This document shows, piece after piece, positions 16,827 to 27,000 of a stretch of 64,000 nucleotides of DNA (its first letter is position 1; each line of letters begins with the position of its first letter). A program made the position numbers and the translations under genes. Location of the stretch: NCBI RefSeq assembly GCF_900155645.1, contig NZ_LT706985.1, positions 558,001 through 622,000 on the forward strand, given 5' to 3'. The notes beneath the pieces were generated by a model, which ran no database searches, was not told the DNA's origin, and saw nothing but the letters and a program-made list of their open reading frames with translations. This stretch comes from Vaginimicrobium propionicum. Its GTDB lineage: Bacteria; Actinomycetota; Actinomycetes; Propionibacteriales; Propionibacteriaceae.

Positions 16827-17570
16827 GTGGCTACCATTGTGAAAATGATCTTCCGTCGTCGCAAATCTCTGGTTTCTAACGAGGATGAGGCTGCCGAGAA
16901 GATAGCCAGCTTGATTAAATCGAGAAAGGTCATCGTAGACGCATACGAGATTGAAAGACGTCGCATAGAACGAGATTTACATGATGGTACCCAGCAGTTC
17001 TTGGTTCTTGCAGCGATGAAGATTGGCGAAGCGCAATTGTCATTGCCCCCAGATTCGCAAGCTTCCACATTGCTAGCGGACGCTAAAGACGCTCTCCAAA
17101 CTGGTTTGGACTCGCTTAGGAAAACTGTTCGGGGCATTCACCCGCAGGTACTAAGCGAACTGGGTCTTGAAGCGGCTATCTCGGACATAGTCAGCAGATC
17201 TGGCGGAAAGGTGCGTCTCGTTTGCCCTAATCCCCTGCCTGAAATGCCGGAGGGTGTGCTAGCCACAGCCTACTTTTTCACTAGCGAAGCAATAACAAAC
17301 GCAAGTAAATACGCTCCTGAGGCAAACGTAACTGTCCTATTGGCCGCTGATGATAACTTGCGAATATCCGTAGTCGATAATGGCTTAGGCGGAGCGACAT
17401 TGATCCTCGGCCACGGCTTAGCAGGCATGCATGAGCGGCTGGCCGCGTTCGGAGGGCAAATGGAGATTTCTAGCCCGTCAGGTGGCCCAACTAACGTGAG
17501 CGCTAAGATTCCTCTTTTGATAGAGCGTGGAAAATCGATTATCAAATTGAATGGCGATGAAAATGGTTGA
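16827..17570 (+). CDS. Soluble NarL-type histidine kinase without a sensor domain
   Basis: A 247-residue kinase. The HisKA_3 phosphoacceptor is ERRRIERDLHDGTQQ near residue 50, followed by the HATPase region: SEAITNASKYAP (N box) near 155, VVDNGLGGA, and GHGLAGMHERLAAFGG. No membrane helix or sensor domain precedes it, only a short basic N-terminus. It is either a cytosolic sensor or has lost its sensing part. It overlaps the response-regulator gene by 20 bases. The start could be GTG 16827 or a nearby in-frame ATG at 16845; neither has a clear ribosome binding site. Confidence 0.82.
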   Translation: MATIVKMIFRRRKSLVSNEDEAAEKIASLIKSRKVIVDAYEIERRRIERDLHDGTQQFLVLAAMKIGEAQLSLPPDSQASTLLADAKDALQTGLDSLRKTVRGIHPQVLSELGLEAAISDIVSRSGGKVRLVCPNPLPEMPEGVLATAYFFTSEAITNASKYAPEANVTVLLAADDNLRISVVDNGLGGATLILGHGLAGMHERLAAFGGQMEISSPSGGPTNVSAKIPLLIERGKSIIKLNGDENG

Positions 17571-18234
17571 CCGCTCCCCTCGTTTGTTGTTAGCTGATGA
17601 CTCGGCATTGCTTCGGGAAGGCCTAGCTGGTCTCCTCGAACGTCAGGGCTTTAATATCGTTGGACATTGCAGCGATGCTGATGAACTTCGGGAATGCCTT
17701 ACATCACTGGCCGAAATGAACCAGCTGCCTGACGCTTTGATTACAGATGTCCGGATGCCGCCTGGAATGAGCAGCGATGGCCTACAAGTGGCTTTGGATT
17801 TCAAAGCTAAGTTCCCTGATTTGTCGGTATTAGTACTCAGCCAGTTCGTCGCACCTGGACATGCCCAACAGCTTTTCGCGCTACCACAAGGCCTTGGAGG
17901 CTCGGGATATTTATTGAAAGATCGGATTAGCGACGTCGTCGACTTTATTAACTCGCTTCGAATAGTCATTTCAGGTGGCATTGTTATAGATCCCGAGGTA
18001 GCTAGAGCAATGATGACAACCTCACGCTCTGGACTAGGTGATTTAACACCGAGGGAATCCGAAGTATTGGAGCTAATGGCTCAAGGCATGTCCAACAACC
18101 AAATCGCGCAGCAGCTTTTCTTATCAACTGCCGCAGTAGCAAAACATGTATCAAACATTTTCTCTAAATTAGGTTTGCAACCAGGCGAAGAGAACAGACG
18201 GGTACGAGCCATATTGAAGTTCTTGGCACAGTGA
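17551..18234 (+). CDS. NarL/LuxR-family response regulator
   Basis: A 227-residue regulator. The receiver domain has LLADDSALLREGL, the phosphorylated aspartate in DALITDVRMPPG, and K in YLLKDRISD. The C-terminal LuxR helix-turn-helix reads LTPRESEVLELMAQGMSN followed by NQIAQQLFLS and VAKHVSNIFSKLGL. It pairs with the overlapping kinase and most likely controls the divergent ABC exporter via the repeats at 16771-16807. Start choices at 17551, 17557 and 17563 all lie within the kinase 3' end. Confidence 0.88.
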   Translation: MAMKMVDRSPRLLLADDSALLREGLAGLLERQGFNIVGHCSDADELRECLTSLAEMNQLPDALITDVRMPPGMSSDGLQVALDFKAKFPDLSVLVLSQFVAPGHAQQLFALPQGLGGSGYLLKDRISDVVDFINSLRIVISGGIVIDPEVARAMMTTSRSGLGDLTPRESEVLELMAQGMSNNQIAQQLFLSTAAVAKHVSNIFSKLGLQPGEENRRVRAILKFLAQ

Positions 18235-18322
18235 GTCGCCCAAGCAGCCACAGCCAATAGCGACGTCTGTGGCACCGTTTCGACAGGCCGAAAACCGCTT
18301 ATAGCAGCCTAAAGGTAAATAA

Positions 18323-18670
18323 TTACAACTGCAGGTGTAAACGTAAGGCCTCGTCAAGGGCGAATTGTTGTCTCATGGATAGCTGGCCGATTTTCTTGCC
18401 GATACGGCGAACATCAACCGAACGTACTTGTTCTGCCTGCGCTTTAGAATCCTCCCCCAGCCCAGTATCGGCTGAGTCTAGCAAAGTTTGAAACGGGTAA
18501 ACACGCATAGTATTGCTCGTCAGCGGAACGACGGTCACTACCCCACGCCCCAATAGTTCAGCCGTATCATTTGCATTGTTATTACTCACGATGACACAGG
18601 GACGCAGCTTGTTTGATTCACTTCCGACAACCGGGTCAAGATTTACCAGTCGGATTTCACCGCGCCGCAT
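18323..18670 (-). CDS. MazF/PemK-family toxin
   Basis: A 115-residue toxin starting MRRGEIRLVNLDPVVGSE. It has the PemK/MazF fold marks: RPCVIVSNN, then VVTVVPLTSNT, and EDSKAQAEQVRSVDVRRIG, where the conserved glutamine-rich stretch precedes an arginine. MazF toxins are sequence-specific endoribonucleases. The ATG at 18670 is chosen over longer versions because the domain begins there and it overlaps the antitoxin end by 14 bases, the classical operon arrangement. Confidence 0.85.
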   Translation of the reverse strand: MRRGEIRLVNLDPVVGSESNKLRPCVIVSNNNANDTAELLGRGVVTVVPLTSNTMRVYPFQTLLDSADTGLGEDSKAQAEQVRSVDVRRIGKKIGQLSMRQQFALDEALRLHLQL

Positions 18671-18896
18671 GGCCAAGTTCCTCAAACCCGTCGTTGACGG
18701 CAGTGTCCCAAGCCAGGTTGTCAGAGTCGCTAGCCCATTCACGCCATGCACTCGCATAAGCGTCGCGAAGATTTGGATCCACCAAACTCTTCAAAGCCAG
18801 TTGAACGCCGGCAGACCTAGACGCTAGACCTGCCTCACTAACGATACGATCAAGCAGTTCTAGGTCACTATTAGACAGACTAACACTTAGCTTCAT
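18657..18896 (-). CDS. Ribbon-helix-helix antitoxin partner of the MazF-like toxin
   Basis: A 79-residue protein beginning MKLSVSLSNSDLELLDRIVSEAGL, a ribbon-helix-helix DNA-binding start. The acidic and aromatic C-terminal part (WREWASDSDNLAWDTAVNDG) would wrap the toxin. It precedes and overlaps the toxin gene. Expected to neutralise the toxin and repress the operon. Confidence 0.82.
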   Translation of the reverse strand: MKLSVSLSNSDLELLDRIVSEAGLASRSAGVQLALKSLVDPNLRDAYASAWREWASDSDNLAWDTAVNDGFEELGHAAR

Positions 18897-19609
18897 ACCT
18901 AAATGCTACCACAGTAGCAACGGCGTAGTCCGAAAAAGCATTCACAGTATTCTTAGGGTTAATACCCAAAATTTTGCGCTAATTAATCATGCTGCTTTTG
19001 TCGGGCTATTTGTTTCCATCAACGATTTAGGTAAGAAACCTACAAACGTATCCAGTTTTTCCGTTCTGTCCACGAGAATTTCTAGCACGGTAAAGAGCTA
19101 TCCATAAAACATTGAGGTCGTACTGTACGAATGGATAATGATTGTCTTACCAACGATGGTTCATGTTAAGCGACGAGCAGTTAACGAACTCTGCCGTAGA
19201 TTTGACCTGATGGTTTAATAGTTGAGTCATCGGCACGAGAATTCACTCATCGATACCGTCCGTGAGTCAGACGCAAAGAACATGATGAATCTATACGCCT
19301 GAACGAACGATAGTGAAGTTCGTCGCGCCAACGGGATATTTCTAACGTCCTCGAACCTTTGTCAGCATAATTTGATTGCCCGACGTGATAATTATTCCGA
19401 GGGTAGGGATTCACTGGTATGAATTCGAGGTACGAACGATTTCCCGAACGTCGAAGAGACGTAATCGAGGTTTGGCCTCTATAACAAGGCCACGATTTAG
19501 ATTAACTCCTGAATATGTTTTGCCGAATTACTATGCTAAGTGGCACCGGTTAAGTTAAACGGTTAGTTGATGATATTACGCTTTCAGATATGAAATCAGA
19601 AAGAACGAG
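18897..19609. other. Intergenic region of about 710 bases
   Basis: No gene or RNA that I can recognise. It includes the promoter region of the MazF-like operon on the left and of the darT1 operon on the right. A 60-codon open frame at 19376-19558 has no family resemblance and is left out. Confidence 0.4.
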
Positions 19610-20317
19610 ATGAAAGAGATTTTGCATTACCTAGAAGAACGAGGGGTTAATTATCTGGTTCATTTCACCCCTTTATCTAACTTGGAGAATATTAAAAGTA
19701 AGGGCATTGTTCCTCGCAGCGAGCTCGAAGCCTCAGATGACACACAATTTATAGCGCTGGATGAATTGCGACTTGACTGTCGGAAAGACATGTCTTGCTT
19801 CTCGTTCTCGTTCCCGAACTTTAAGATGATGTACCGTTACCGCGAAAAATTAATTAAGAGCGGTTCAGACATCGCCCTACTCTTCATTCCGATTTCACCG
19901 CTCTCTGACCTATCTGAGGAGCAGGTGTTCTTCTACCCGACTAATGCCGCTTCAAGTCTCTCCAGAAGCATGAGGGTGGAAGATCTTAGAGGTTTGCGCG
20001 CGGTTCAGGCCATGTTTGCCGAAGAAGCCACGACGAAATCAGGCCAGGTATTCTCACGGTCTGCTGTGAAACTACCGTCATGTTTGACGACTGATCCGCA
20101 GGCGGAAGTACAGATTGCTGCAACGATTCCGTGGGCAGCCGTGTCGTTCATCGCCGTTAAGGGGTATGAGAGAAAGACGCAGCTACGGGAGAGCGGACTT
20201 CACCCCAAAATTTACGGGACGTGGCGTGTCAACGATGATCCTCAGCTAAATGTGTTCAACGTTCCCGATGTTTGGAGAGCTTGGGCTGAAAAAACCGAGG
20301 TGCCAAATGGCGAATAG
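19610..20317 (+). CDS. darT: DarT1-type DNA ADP-ribosyltransferase toxin
   Basis: A 235-residue DUF4433/DarT protein. The NAD-binding start YLVHFTPLSNLENIKSKGIV has the family histidine. Then come SCFSFSFPNFKMMYRYREK and VFFYPTNAAS, which are typical of the DarT1 branch, and DPQAEVQI, whose glutamate aligns with the DarT catalytic residue. DarT toxins ADP-ribosylate bases in single-stranded DNA and block replication; in phage infection they act as a defence. The ATG at 19610 has a poor ribosome binding site. The next gene overlaps it by 11 bases and encodes the matching NADAR antitoxin. Confidence 0.82.
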   Translation: MKEILHYLEERGVNYLVHFTPLSNLENIKSKGIVPRSELEASDDTQFIALDELRLDCRKDMSCFSFSFPNFKMMYRYREKLIKSGSDIALLFIPISPLSDLSEEQVFFYPTNAASSLSRSMRVEDLRGLRAVQAMFAEEATTKSGQVFSRSAVKLPSCLTTDPQAEVQIAATIPWAAVSFIAVKGYERKTQLRESGLHPKIYGTWRVNDDPQLNVFNVPDVWRAWAEKTEVPNGE

Positions 20318-21011
20318 GCCAGTATTCAAGACATCGCATGACATCCCGTTTGTATCAGAAGTGAATACAGAATTTGAATTTCACCCGGGCTTCTCTATCC
20401 AGCAGAAACAACGCTCGATCACTAGTTTGCATGAATCATTCCTGCAAAACTATCCAGGACTTCGAGTGCTAGAGATATCGTCCAAAAGCAACTTTGAGCT
20501 GGGAGTTAGACTCAGCGCTTTTAATTTGATAATCCACCAACCTGGCGTTGGGGATTACTCAGTTGAATCAGCATTTCAGGCTTCAAAAGTTTTTGAGCTG
20601 GGTGGACCTTTTCAGGATCTACTAAGAGTATCGAGTCGGGACGCGAAGAGAGACTCCCGGCTCAGGAGTAGCGGCCAACTTCTAGGGTTCAAGTTTTTTT
20701 CCCGGGAATTCCCGTTAGAGCCAAAGACGTACTTCTATGACTGGCTCTACGCTTCCACCCTTTGGAGGAAACAGGAATTATTGAGAGAGGTTGTCCAGTT
20801 CGACGCATTCACTGACATCGAATACAACCCTAAAAAATCAGTCAACTGTCAAGCACGATCAGTGGCCAAAGTTGTCGGGTTATGGCGTCGAAACCTTCTG
20901 GCGGCAGCTTTGGAAACACCCGAAAAATTCTTGACGGTAGGCTACCCGGAGCGCCAAGAAAAATCCGCTGAAGAAAATAAGGACGAGACGAGACAGGACT
21001 CACTTTTTTAA
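20307..21011 (+). CDS. NADAR-domain antitoxin of the DarT1 system
   Basis: A 234-residue protein starting MANRPVFKTSHDIPFV. It holds the NADAR features: YSVESAFQASKVFELGGPF near residue 85 and SSRDAKRDSRLRSSG after it. NADAR enzymes hydrolyse ADP-ribose from nucleic-acid guanosines, and DarT1 toxins are found with NADAR-type antitoxins rather than the macrodomain DarG of DarT2. The ATG at 20307 lies inside the end of darT, so the pair is translationally coupled. The charged C-terminus (EKSAEENKDETRQDSLF) is poorly conserved. Confidence 0.8.
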   Translation: MANRPVFKTSHDIPFVSEVNTEFEFHPGFSIQQKQRSITSLHESFLQNYPGLRVLEISSKSNFELGVRLSAFNLIIHQPGVGDYSVESAFQASKVFELGGPFQDLLRVSSRDAKRDSRLRSSGQLLGFKFFSREFPLEPKTYFYDWLYASTLWRKQELLREVVQFDAFTDIEYNPKKSVNCQARSVAKVVGLWRRNLLAAALETPEKFLTVGYPERQEKSAEENKDETRQDSLF

Positions 21012-21327
21012 AAATTAACGAGTTAAGCGGGTTTCTGGCTGCAGCAGTTTCAGAGAATTGACGGTTTGAAAATCTCGAGGGCATCATCCTGTCAACTCAG
21101 TGTGCTAGTGGTTGCGTGGACGCAGGTATGGATACAAATGCACGAAACTGCTGATGTCCTAAACTTGCGGTTAGCCACGTCCAGGATTTGGTTAAGGCAA
21201 TCGGCGTTTTGGTTAAGGAAACGCCAAGTTTAGTTTTGGAAATCGCCGTGCTGGTTTTGAAAAATGCCCCGTTGGTTAAACGTTGCTACATCAACGAAAG
21301 ACCGCCCTCACTATATGGCGTTTAGAT
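21012..21327. repeat. Degenerate 21-25-nt direct repeats, possibly an IS end
   Basis: Around 21186-21285 the sequence repeats ATTTGGTTAAGGCAATCGGC, then TTTTGGTTAAGGAAACGCC, then a degenerate TTTTGGAAATCGCCG and TTTTGAAAAATGCCC, ending TTGGTTAAACG. Spacing is about 21-25 nt. IS21-family elements carry multiple short terminal repeats of this kind, but no transposase is next to it. No gene is seen in this gap. Confidence 0.4.
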
Positions 21328-21679
21328 TTAGGCCAGGTATATTTCCTGGTTTTGCCCGTCTTTGAAGCTAACGGTCGCGGATCTGTCCGTGCCGATTCCG
21401 ATGTGGCTCGTGAAAGCATGGAGGGCTGCGGTGTCACTTTGGAGCGCGAGGTATTGCTCACGGGCTTTCATAGCGTGAATGATCAGCTCGTTACCGCTGT
21501 CGAAAGTCAAAACAACTACTTCCAAGGCGCGTCCTTTGGTGTCGAAACCGAGGCGCAGTTCCCGCTGCGGGTTTTGGCTCAATCCAGTGTGGAAACGTGG
21601 CAACTTGCAGGATGTCATCGTCGTTGATGCGCTGCTTTTTGGCGTGTTTGCGAGCGGTTTCCCAAATATTGAGGCTCAT
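21328..21679 (-). pseudogene. Frameshifted toxin gene partnered with an intact antitoxin
   Basis: The start at 21679 gives MSLNIWETARKHAKKQRIND, then DDILQVATFPHWIEP. At about 21580 the frame breaks. The next frame continues NPQRELRLGFDTKGRALEVV and LTFDSGNELIIHAMKAREQY. Joined, this is a BrnT-like actinobacterial toxin of about 90 residues ending at MKAR-x-QY-x-L, followed by extra sequence. The toxin is therefore probably inactive. It overlaps its antitoxin by ATGA. Confidence 0.7.
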
Positions 21680-21924
21680 GCCAAGGCTGCCTCGCGAATC
21701 AGGGCAGAACGGGTCATATGCCTGGCTTCGGCGCGGGCATCAAGCGTCGCCAGTTCTTCGGGTGTGAATCGTACCGCAACCACCTGACTGGGGGCATCGC
21801 CGCGCCCGGGACGTCCCCGCCCGCGTTTTTTCATGGCCGCGACATCGTAACCAGCCTCGGCTTCTGCGACCCATTGCTCAATTTGCGCTTCCGTAACCGG
21901 TACATTCTTGATTGTTTCTTTCAT
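21676..21924 (-). CDS. Antitoxin with C-terminal ribbon-helix-helix
   Basis: An 82-residue protein with an acidic N-terminal half (VTEAQIEQWVAEAEAGYD) and a basic RGRGRPGRGDAPSQ linker. It ends in a CopG-like ribbon-helix-helix, VVAVRFTPEELATLDARAEA followed by HMTRSALIREA. The gene is intact although the downstream toxin is broken. It likely represses the locus. Confidence 0.75.
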   Translation of the reverse strand: MKETIKNVPVTEAQIEQWVAEAEAGYDVAAMKKRGRGRPGRGDAPSQVVAVRFTPEELATLDARAEARHMTRSALIREAALA

Positions 21925-22185
21925 ACTATTATTGTAATACGTTATTTCTTTTGTTCAACAGGTTCCTCGGGTTGCGTCACCGAGTAAGTCACCTCCCCGG
22001 GATAGTGACCAAGAAAAGCTGTTGAAGGGAAAACTGTAAACCAAACCTACCGCAGTCTCTAGGCAACGACCTCCAGGACAAAGCGGCTCGTCCCGTTCTT
22101 TGGGGGTCGTTCCCGTCTAGCCACCACAGTCAGCACGTTTAATCTTGTTTGCGAATGGGTTCGCGCAGGCTGTGATCTTGAGAGT

Positions 22186-22527
22186 ATGACCAGGCGCGAC
22201 CTTTCGCGTTTCGTGGTCTTGTTTACCTGGCTCGACCCCCAATTCGCAGGGCTTGATATTCAGCGCACTACTAGCCGCCTGGAAGGCGGGGTTAACGCCG
22301 CGATGCGACGCATGCTAAACGCTAACCGAGGCCTATCCGAGCCCCACATGAAAACAGCGGTCGAATGACTGTCAAACCACAAATCTATCGACCCGGCAGA
22401 CCCTATCACCTGGCTGACTCATCACCGCCATAACACCAGCCAACCCAAGCCGCTTCCAGCCACCAACGACCCGACCGGCTACGACACCGCCTTTCAAGAC
22501 GGCTCGCTACACATCCGCAAAGGCTGA
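22186..22527 (+). pseudogene. C-terminal remnant of an IS1249/IS256-like transposase
   Basis: The first part reads RTTSRLEGGVNAAMRRMLNA and RGLSEPHMKTAVE, then TGA where tryptophan is expected (EW), and the same frame continues SNHKSIDPADPITWLTHH to a final TGA at 22525-22527. This resembles the end of IS1249-type transposases. Only the last third is left and no terminal repeats were found. A 34-bp piece (22193-22226) recurs with two mismatches at 31531-31564. Confidence 0.6.
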
Positions 22528-22639
22528 GCCAGACGATAAAATCAAGCCACGACACGCCCGGCAGAGCACCACATTTTGGCCGCTAACCCTAGTTTCTGTG
22601 GCTAATTATGCAGTTACCGCCTTTTATCCAAAAACACTT

Positions 22640-23548
22640 TCAGTCAATTAGCCGATTGAAAAATTCTTCCTCGCTGATGACCTCGATAGGCGAGCCATTG
22701 TCACGAAACTGCGAGGCTTTGAGAAGTTTCCGAGATGCAGACGATCCTTCAACCCAGGAACGGGGATTCGGAATGCCCACCACCAACAGCGTAGTTTTCT
22801 TCGTCAGGTTCTTGTCCGCTAGCCCACCCATAGTAGTTACTAGCTGTTGCACGGCAGCGCGCTGGCCGTGTTTTAAAGTTCCAGTAAAAACTACGTGTTC
22901 ACCTTCAAGAGCACGCGAGTTTCCGTAGCGCCCTATCAACTGTTCGGCGGCAAGCTGGTCAGCAAATATGCCGGAGCGCTCGCTCCTTCGAGCGTTGCCA
23001 GTCGGCGGACATAGTTCTTCGAGTTTCTCGTAACCGAACTCTTGCTGCATCCTGGCGAAAATCATTCCTGCGGCTTGAGCATCAGAAACCGCATGGTGAT
23101 GATCAAAGGGTTGATCGGGGAAATAGTAGCCAAAAACCTCGTCAAGAGATTTTCGTTCCAACTTATCGGCAAGAATCTTTCTAGCCAATCGCACGGTACA
23201 AAAACGCCTATTTGATATTGCCTGAGTGCCGTACAAGTCCGACAAATCCGAAAGCACGTACCCGTCGAAGGCCATGTTGTGAGCAACGATCGGCCTTTCT
23301 CCAATGAAGGAAGACACCTGATCCGAGATCTGCGACCATTGTGGAGCATCCGTCACATCTTCAGCGGTGATGCCGTGAACCCAAACGTTAACGGGGTTGA
23401 AGTAATCGACCTCGGAATGCGGATGAAGTAGCTGATAGTACCTATCGACGAGTTTCCCCTTCGCATCAAAGAGAGCTAAGCCCACGGCGCATGCAGAACG
23501 ACGCTGCTCATTGGCAGTCTCAAAATCAATAGCGACGAACTCCCGCAT
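22640..23548 (-). CDS. DnaQ-like 3'-5' exonuclease with C-terminal BRCT domain
   Basis: A 302-residue protein. Residues 1-165 are a DEDDh exonuclease: EFVAIDFETAN (DxE), IVAHNMAFDGYVL (D) and HHHAVSDAQAAG (H and D). Residues 215-300 are a BRCT domain as in ligase-like proteins: LEGEHVVFTGTLKHGQRAAV, then TTMGGLADKNLTKKTTLLVV. The combination is common in actinobacteria and Firmicutes as a DNA repair or proofreading-type nuclease. The ATG at 23548 is preferred because GGAGAG lies about 8 nt upstream. Confidence 0.88.
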   Translation of the reverse strand: MREFVAIDFETANEQRRSACAVGLALFDAKGKLVDRYYQLLHPHSEVDYFNPVNVWVHGITAEDVTDAPQWSQISDQVSSFIGERPIVAHNMAFDGYVLSDLSDLYGTQAISNRRFCTVRLARKILADKLERKSLDEVFGYYFPDQPFDHHHAVSDAQAAGMIFARMQQEFGYEKLEELCPPTGNARRSERSGIFADQLAAEQLIGRYGNSRALEGEHVVFTGTLKHGQRAAVQQLVTTMGGLADKNLTKKTTLLVVGIPNPRSWVEGSSASRKLLKASQFRDNGSPIEVISEEEFFNRLID

Positions 23549-24098
23549 AAACACTCTCCATTGACGCAAGGGATAGCTCTTAAGGGAAGTATAAGTGAGT
23601 ATGGTTCAGCGCTCACAAGTAAACTCTTAACAAGCAAATGAGCGCTAGATATTGAGGCTAATCCGCCGAGCCCTAGAGATACCGTTAAAGCAACCCTCAA
23701 TTTGCAATCCCAAATGAAATAAAGACGAAGAACTAGAAATTAGTTAACATTAATTCACCCAAAGTAAATTGATTTGACTAGTCTAAACATAAAAACCAGC
23801 ACATTTAGCTGTAACACCATTGTTTGAAATATGTCATATCTCCATGATGAATTAGAAGCATTAGCTCAGCCTGCCTGAGTTCTCTTGGTGTTGGGCTGAT
23901 CTATTCCCCCAGGATCCTGGCGTGACGGGCAGACATATAAACGCCGTTTTACGCAGCGAACAGCATTCTTTTGGAAAGCAACCGTGGCGTGCTTAATTTT
24001 TGAGCATCTAACAGCTGTGGGGGCGCAAAATTCACCTACCATAGATTCAGAGTACGCGTTGACGTGCGAGTAGATGGGGCAAGGAAGGGCGCGCAGTA
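23549..24098. other. Divergent intergenic region of 550 bases
   Basis: AT-rich in its middle (about 23700-23830). It holds promoters for the exonuclease (leftward) and the helicase (rightward). AAGGAAGGG at about 24080 precedes the helicase ATG. No RNA gene or repeat is recognised. Confidence 0.4.
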
Positions 24099-27000
24099 AT
24101 GAGAGGCTTAGATGAAATTGAACTGTATCTTTTGACGTGCGCGCAACTGATGGGGGCTAAAGCGAGTGATGATGGAGATAGAGCTCGTTTAGTTAGAGAA
24201 AAAATCTCGGAAATTCAAGGGAACTATTCTCTTCAATGGTATTACCGGTATTACCTGCATGAAGATCTGCAATACGGCGACCTGCATGAAGATCTGCAAT
24301 ACGACGGTCCTGCAAATTCATTGCCTGCAGCAAAGCTAAATCTACTGAAAGCGTTTTTGCAACAGGCGTCGCGTCTGACGGGGGAAGCTGATGTGTTCCC
24401 ACTATTGCCTGAAGCTAAATTTCTACGAGAAAACCTTGATTCATGGAAGAATCAAGCTCAAGGCATCTCAGAGGAGCTTAGCAACAATCAGGAAGAATGG
24501 TTTCTAGGTGAAAATCTATTAAACGACTCACAGGTAAAAGCAATCGCTAAAGCCCTCGCTTATCCGATTTCTTTTGTGCAAGGCCCTCCCGGCACCGGGA
24601 AAACGATGATGATCGTTCGCCTTATCGCATTGGCTGTCGAAAAGGGGATGAAAGTCGCAGTTGTTTCCACCAACGGAACTGCTGTCGAAAATGTTTATAA
24701 GAAGCTCGAAAACATTTGTTCTGGTGGGGAAGAAAAATACGGTAGCCGTCTTTACGAGGCTGCAAAGAAAAGCGTCAAGTTAGGCAACTCAAACGAGCGT
24801 TGTAATGGAGCCTCGTATGTCTATCCATGGTTTAAGGTGACCTGCGGAAAAGGAAATGCAGGGAGACCATTCGTTTCCTTTAAAAAGGAAGAGAACGCGC
24901 CGCATGACTATGAAGGAATAGACACCCCGAATGACAAGGGGCAGCGCTCAGGATGGGAGAAGAGGCAGCGGTTCAAGGACTTTACCGACGATTTTCCGGT
25001 CGTGTTGTGCAAGATTCACTCACTTAAAAAGTGTTTCATCGACGGGGCTTTGCCAGACAATAAATTTGATCTTGTCATTGTAGATGAAGCATCACAAATC
25101 GATTTGATCGTCGGGCTAGTTGCGTTGAGTTCCGCCAAACGCATGGTTGTTGTTGGCGATGAAGAACAGCTCGCCCCGATATACAAAAATCGCGCAGATC
25201 TTATCGGGCGTCCTTGGCAACAGAGCAAAGACCCGCATGAACCCGTATGGAAGGAAGACAGCTGGTATACCGCTCCCCGCTGGGAAGAAGGCCGGAAGCA
25301 ACTTCAGAATTTCAAAGGTTCTGAACTGGAGATCTGCCTTGATGGAGACAGAAACAGCACTCGCCAGGACGAAAGTTTTCTCACTGTCACGAAAAAAGTG
25401 TTTGCGCAGCTGTATGGAACTCAGGATGCTGAAACCTTCCTCAATGTTCATTATCGATGCCACCCAGGGATCTTTGGTTTTTCGAAAAAGCTCATTTACG
25501 AAAAGGCAAAGTTCACGTGTGACTGCCAAAGGGAAAAAGCTAGGGCAGATAGTAAATCTATCCGTCTCCCCGAGCAAAAGAATTGGCCTGTATATGCAGA
25601 CGTTGTTTGCCCCATATCAATTACGTGGTACTCAGGTGACTATCGGGAGAAGCTAGCTTCACAAGGAGATCCGAAAGAAAGTGCAAGCCCACAGAATAAA
25701 CGCCAACTAGAAATCTTGAAATTCGATCATCTTCGTCACGTAGCAGAGTTGCTGCAAAAAGGTGCCGATGAAGGGAAAGGCGCGACTGTCTGTGTTCTTT
25801 CTCCTTATAAACGGCAGGTGGAAGAATTTTCGAAACTGCTAGCTGAGTTACTTGAGGCCTCCAACAGCTGGAATGGGGATGAACACAAAGAATCTGAAGA
25901 AGGTGAGGGTACTCTACCGGAGCTTCCGTCAGGATTCGAATTCACATTAAAACAGATGAATGATAGAGTTAAACGCCTTACCGTTCACAAAGCTCAAGGC
26001 CAGGAATATGACGCGGTTTATCTGCTCCCAGTCGACGATGGCCAATGGGAAGGCCAATGGAGTCAGGGAAAAAGGTTAATCAACGTCGCCGTATCTCGAG
26101 CGAAGAATGAATTACATGTAATCCTGTCTACGAAAATGTTGGATTACGAAAGACAAGTTGAGCTCACAGGCAGTTTTACGCCAGTAAAGTACCCCGTGCC
26201 TAAAGATCCAAACGAGGGGGAGCTCTACTTACGACTACTAGAACGATACGTTCGTTGTACTCAAGGAAAAAATTATCAGCACGAACTATTCGGGATCCGC
26301 CAAACAAGCGTTCGGTCGATCCTCGATGATCTGACCCGCTACCAAACACCTGACGATAATGACAAAGAAGGATCAGCCCCAGAAGATTGCGTGCAAGTTG
26401 AGCTGGCAAAAGTGTTGGCCAAAATCAATTCGTCTCTAGATACCGAAGTCGAACTTTACCGAGAAGTCGTAATCGGTAAAAAAGAAGACGCTAAGGCGGG
26501 GTCTGAAAACACCGAAGATCCTCACAGAGCCCCGGATATACAAGAAGAAAAAAATCAAGCCCATCTAACGCTGGCCGGAGAAATAGTCGACGCCAAAAAG
26601 TTGATTGACAAGGTTAGAGGAAAAAGGTTCGATTTTTGCTTGGCCGACAAGAAAACAAAAAGAATTTTACTCATCATCGAAGTAGATGGCGAAAACCATC
26701 GAAATCCAAATAATGAGAAAATCAAAGAAAGCGACAGATTAAAGAACGAATTCATCGAAAAAATCGGCGGAGAGGTCTTGAACCCAGAGAACTCTTCCAC
26801 CCAACCAAGCAAGTATCCGATTCTGCTCAGAATCCCGACGGACGGAACCTCCAAATGGGAGACGGATGATCTGCTTAAAACTGGACGCAACCAACAACGA
26901 GCAACTTGTGTAGAACATCAAGATCTCAATCTAGATACCCTAAAGCTAGCTAATTTTGAGGACTACCAAGCCCGCACGATAGAAGCGTTGATCAAATTAG

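Noticed and set aside
19376-19558. 60-codon open frame
   Set aside because: No ribosome binding site, no recognisable family and odd composition; treated as chance.
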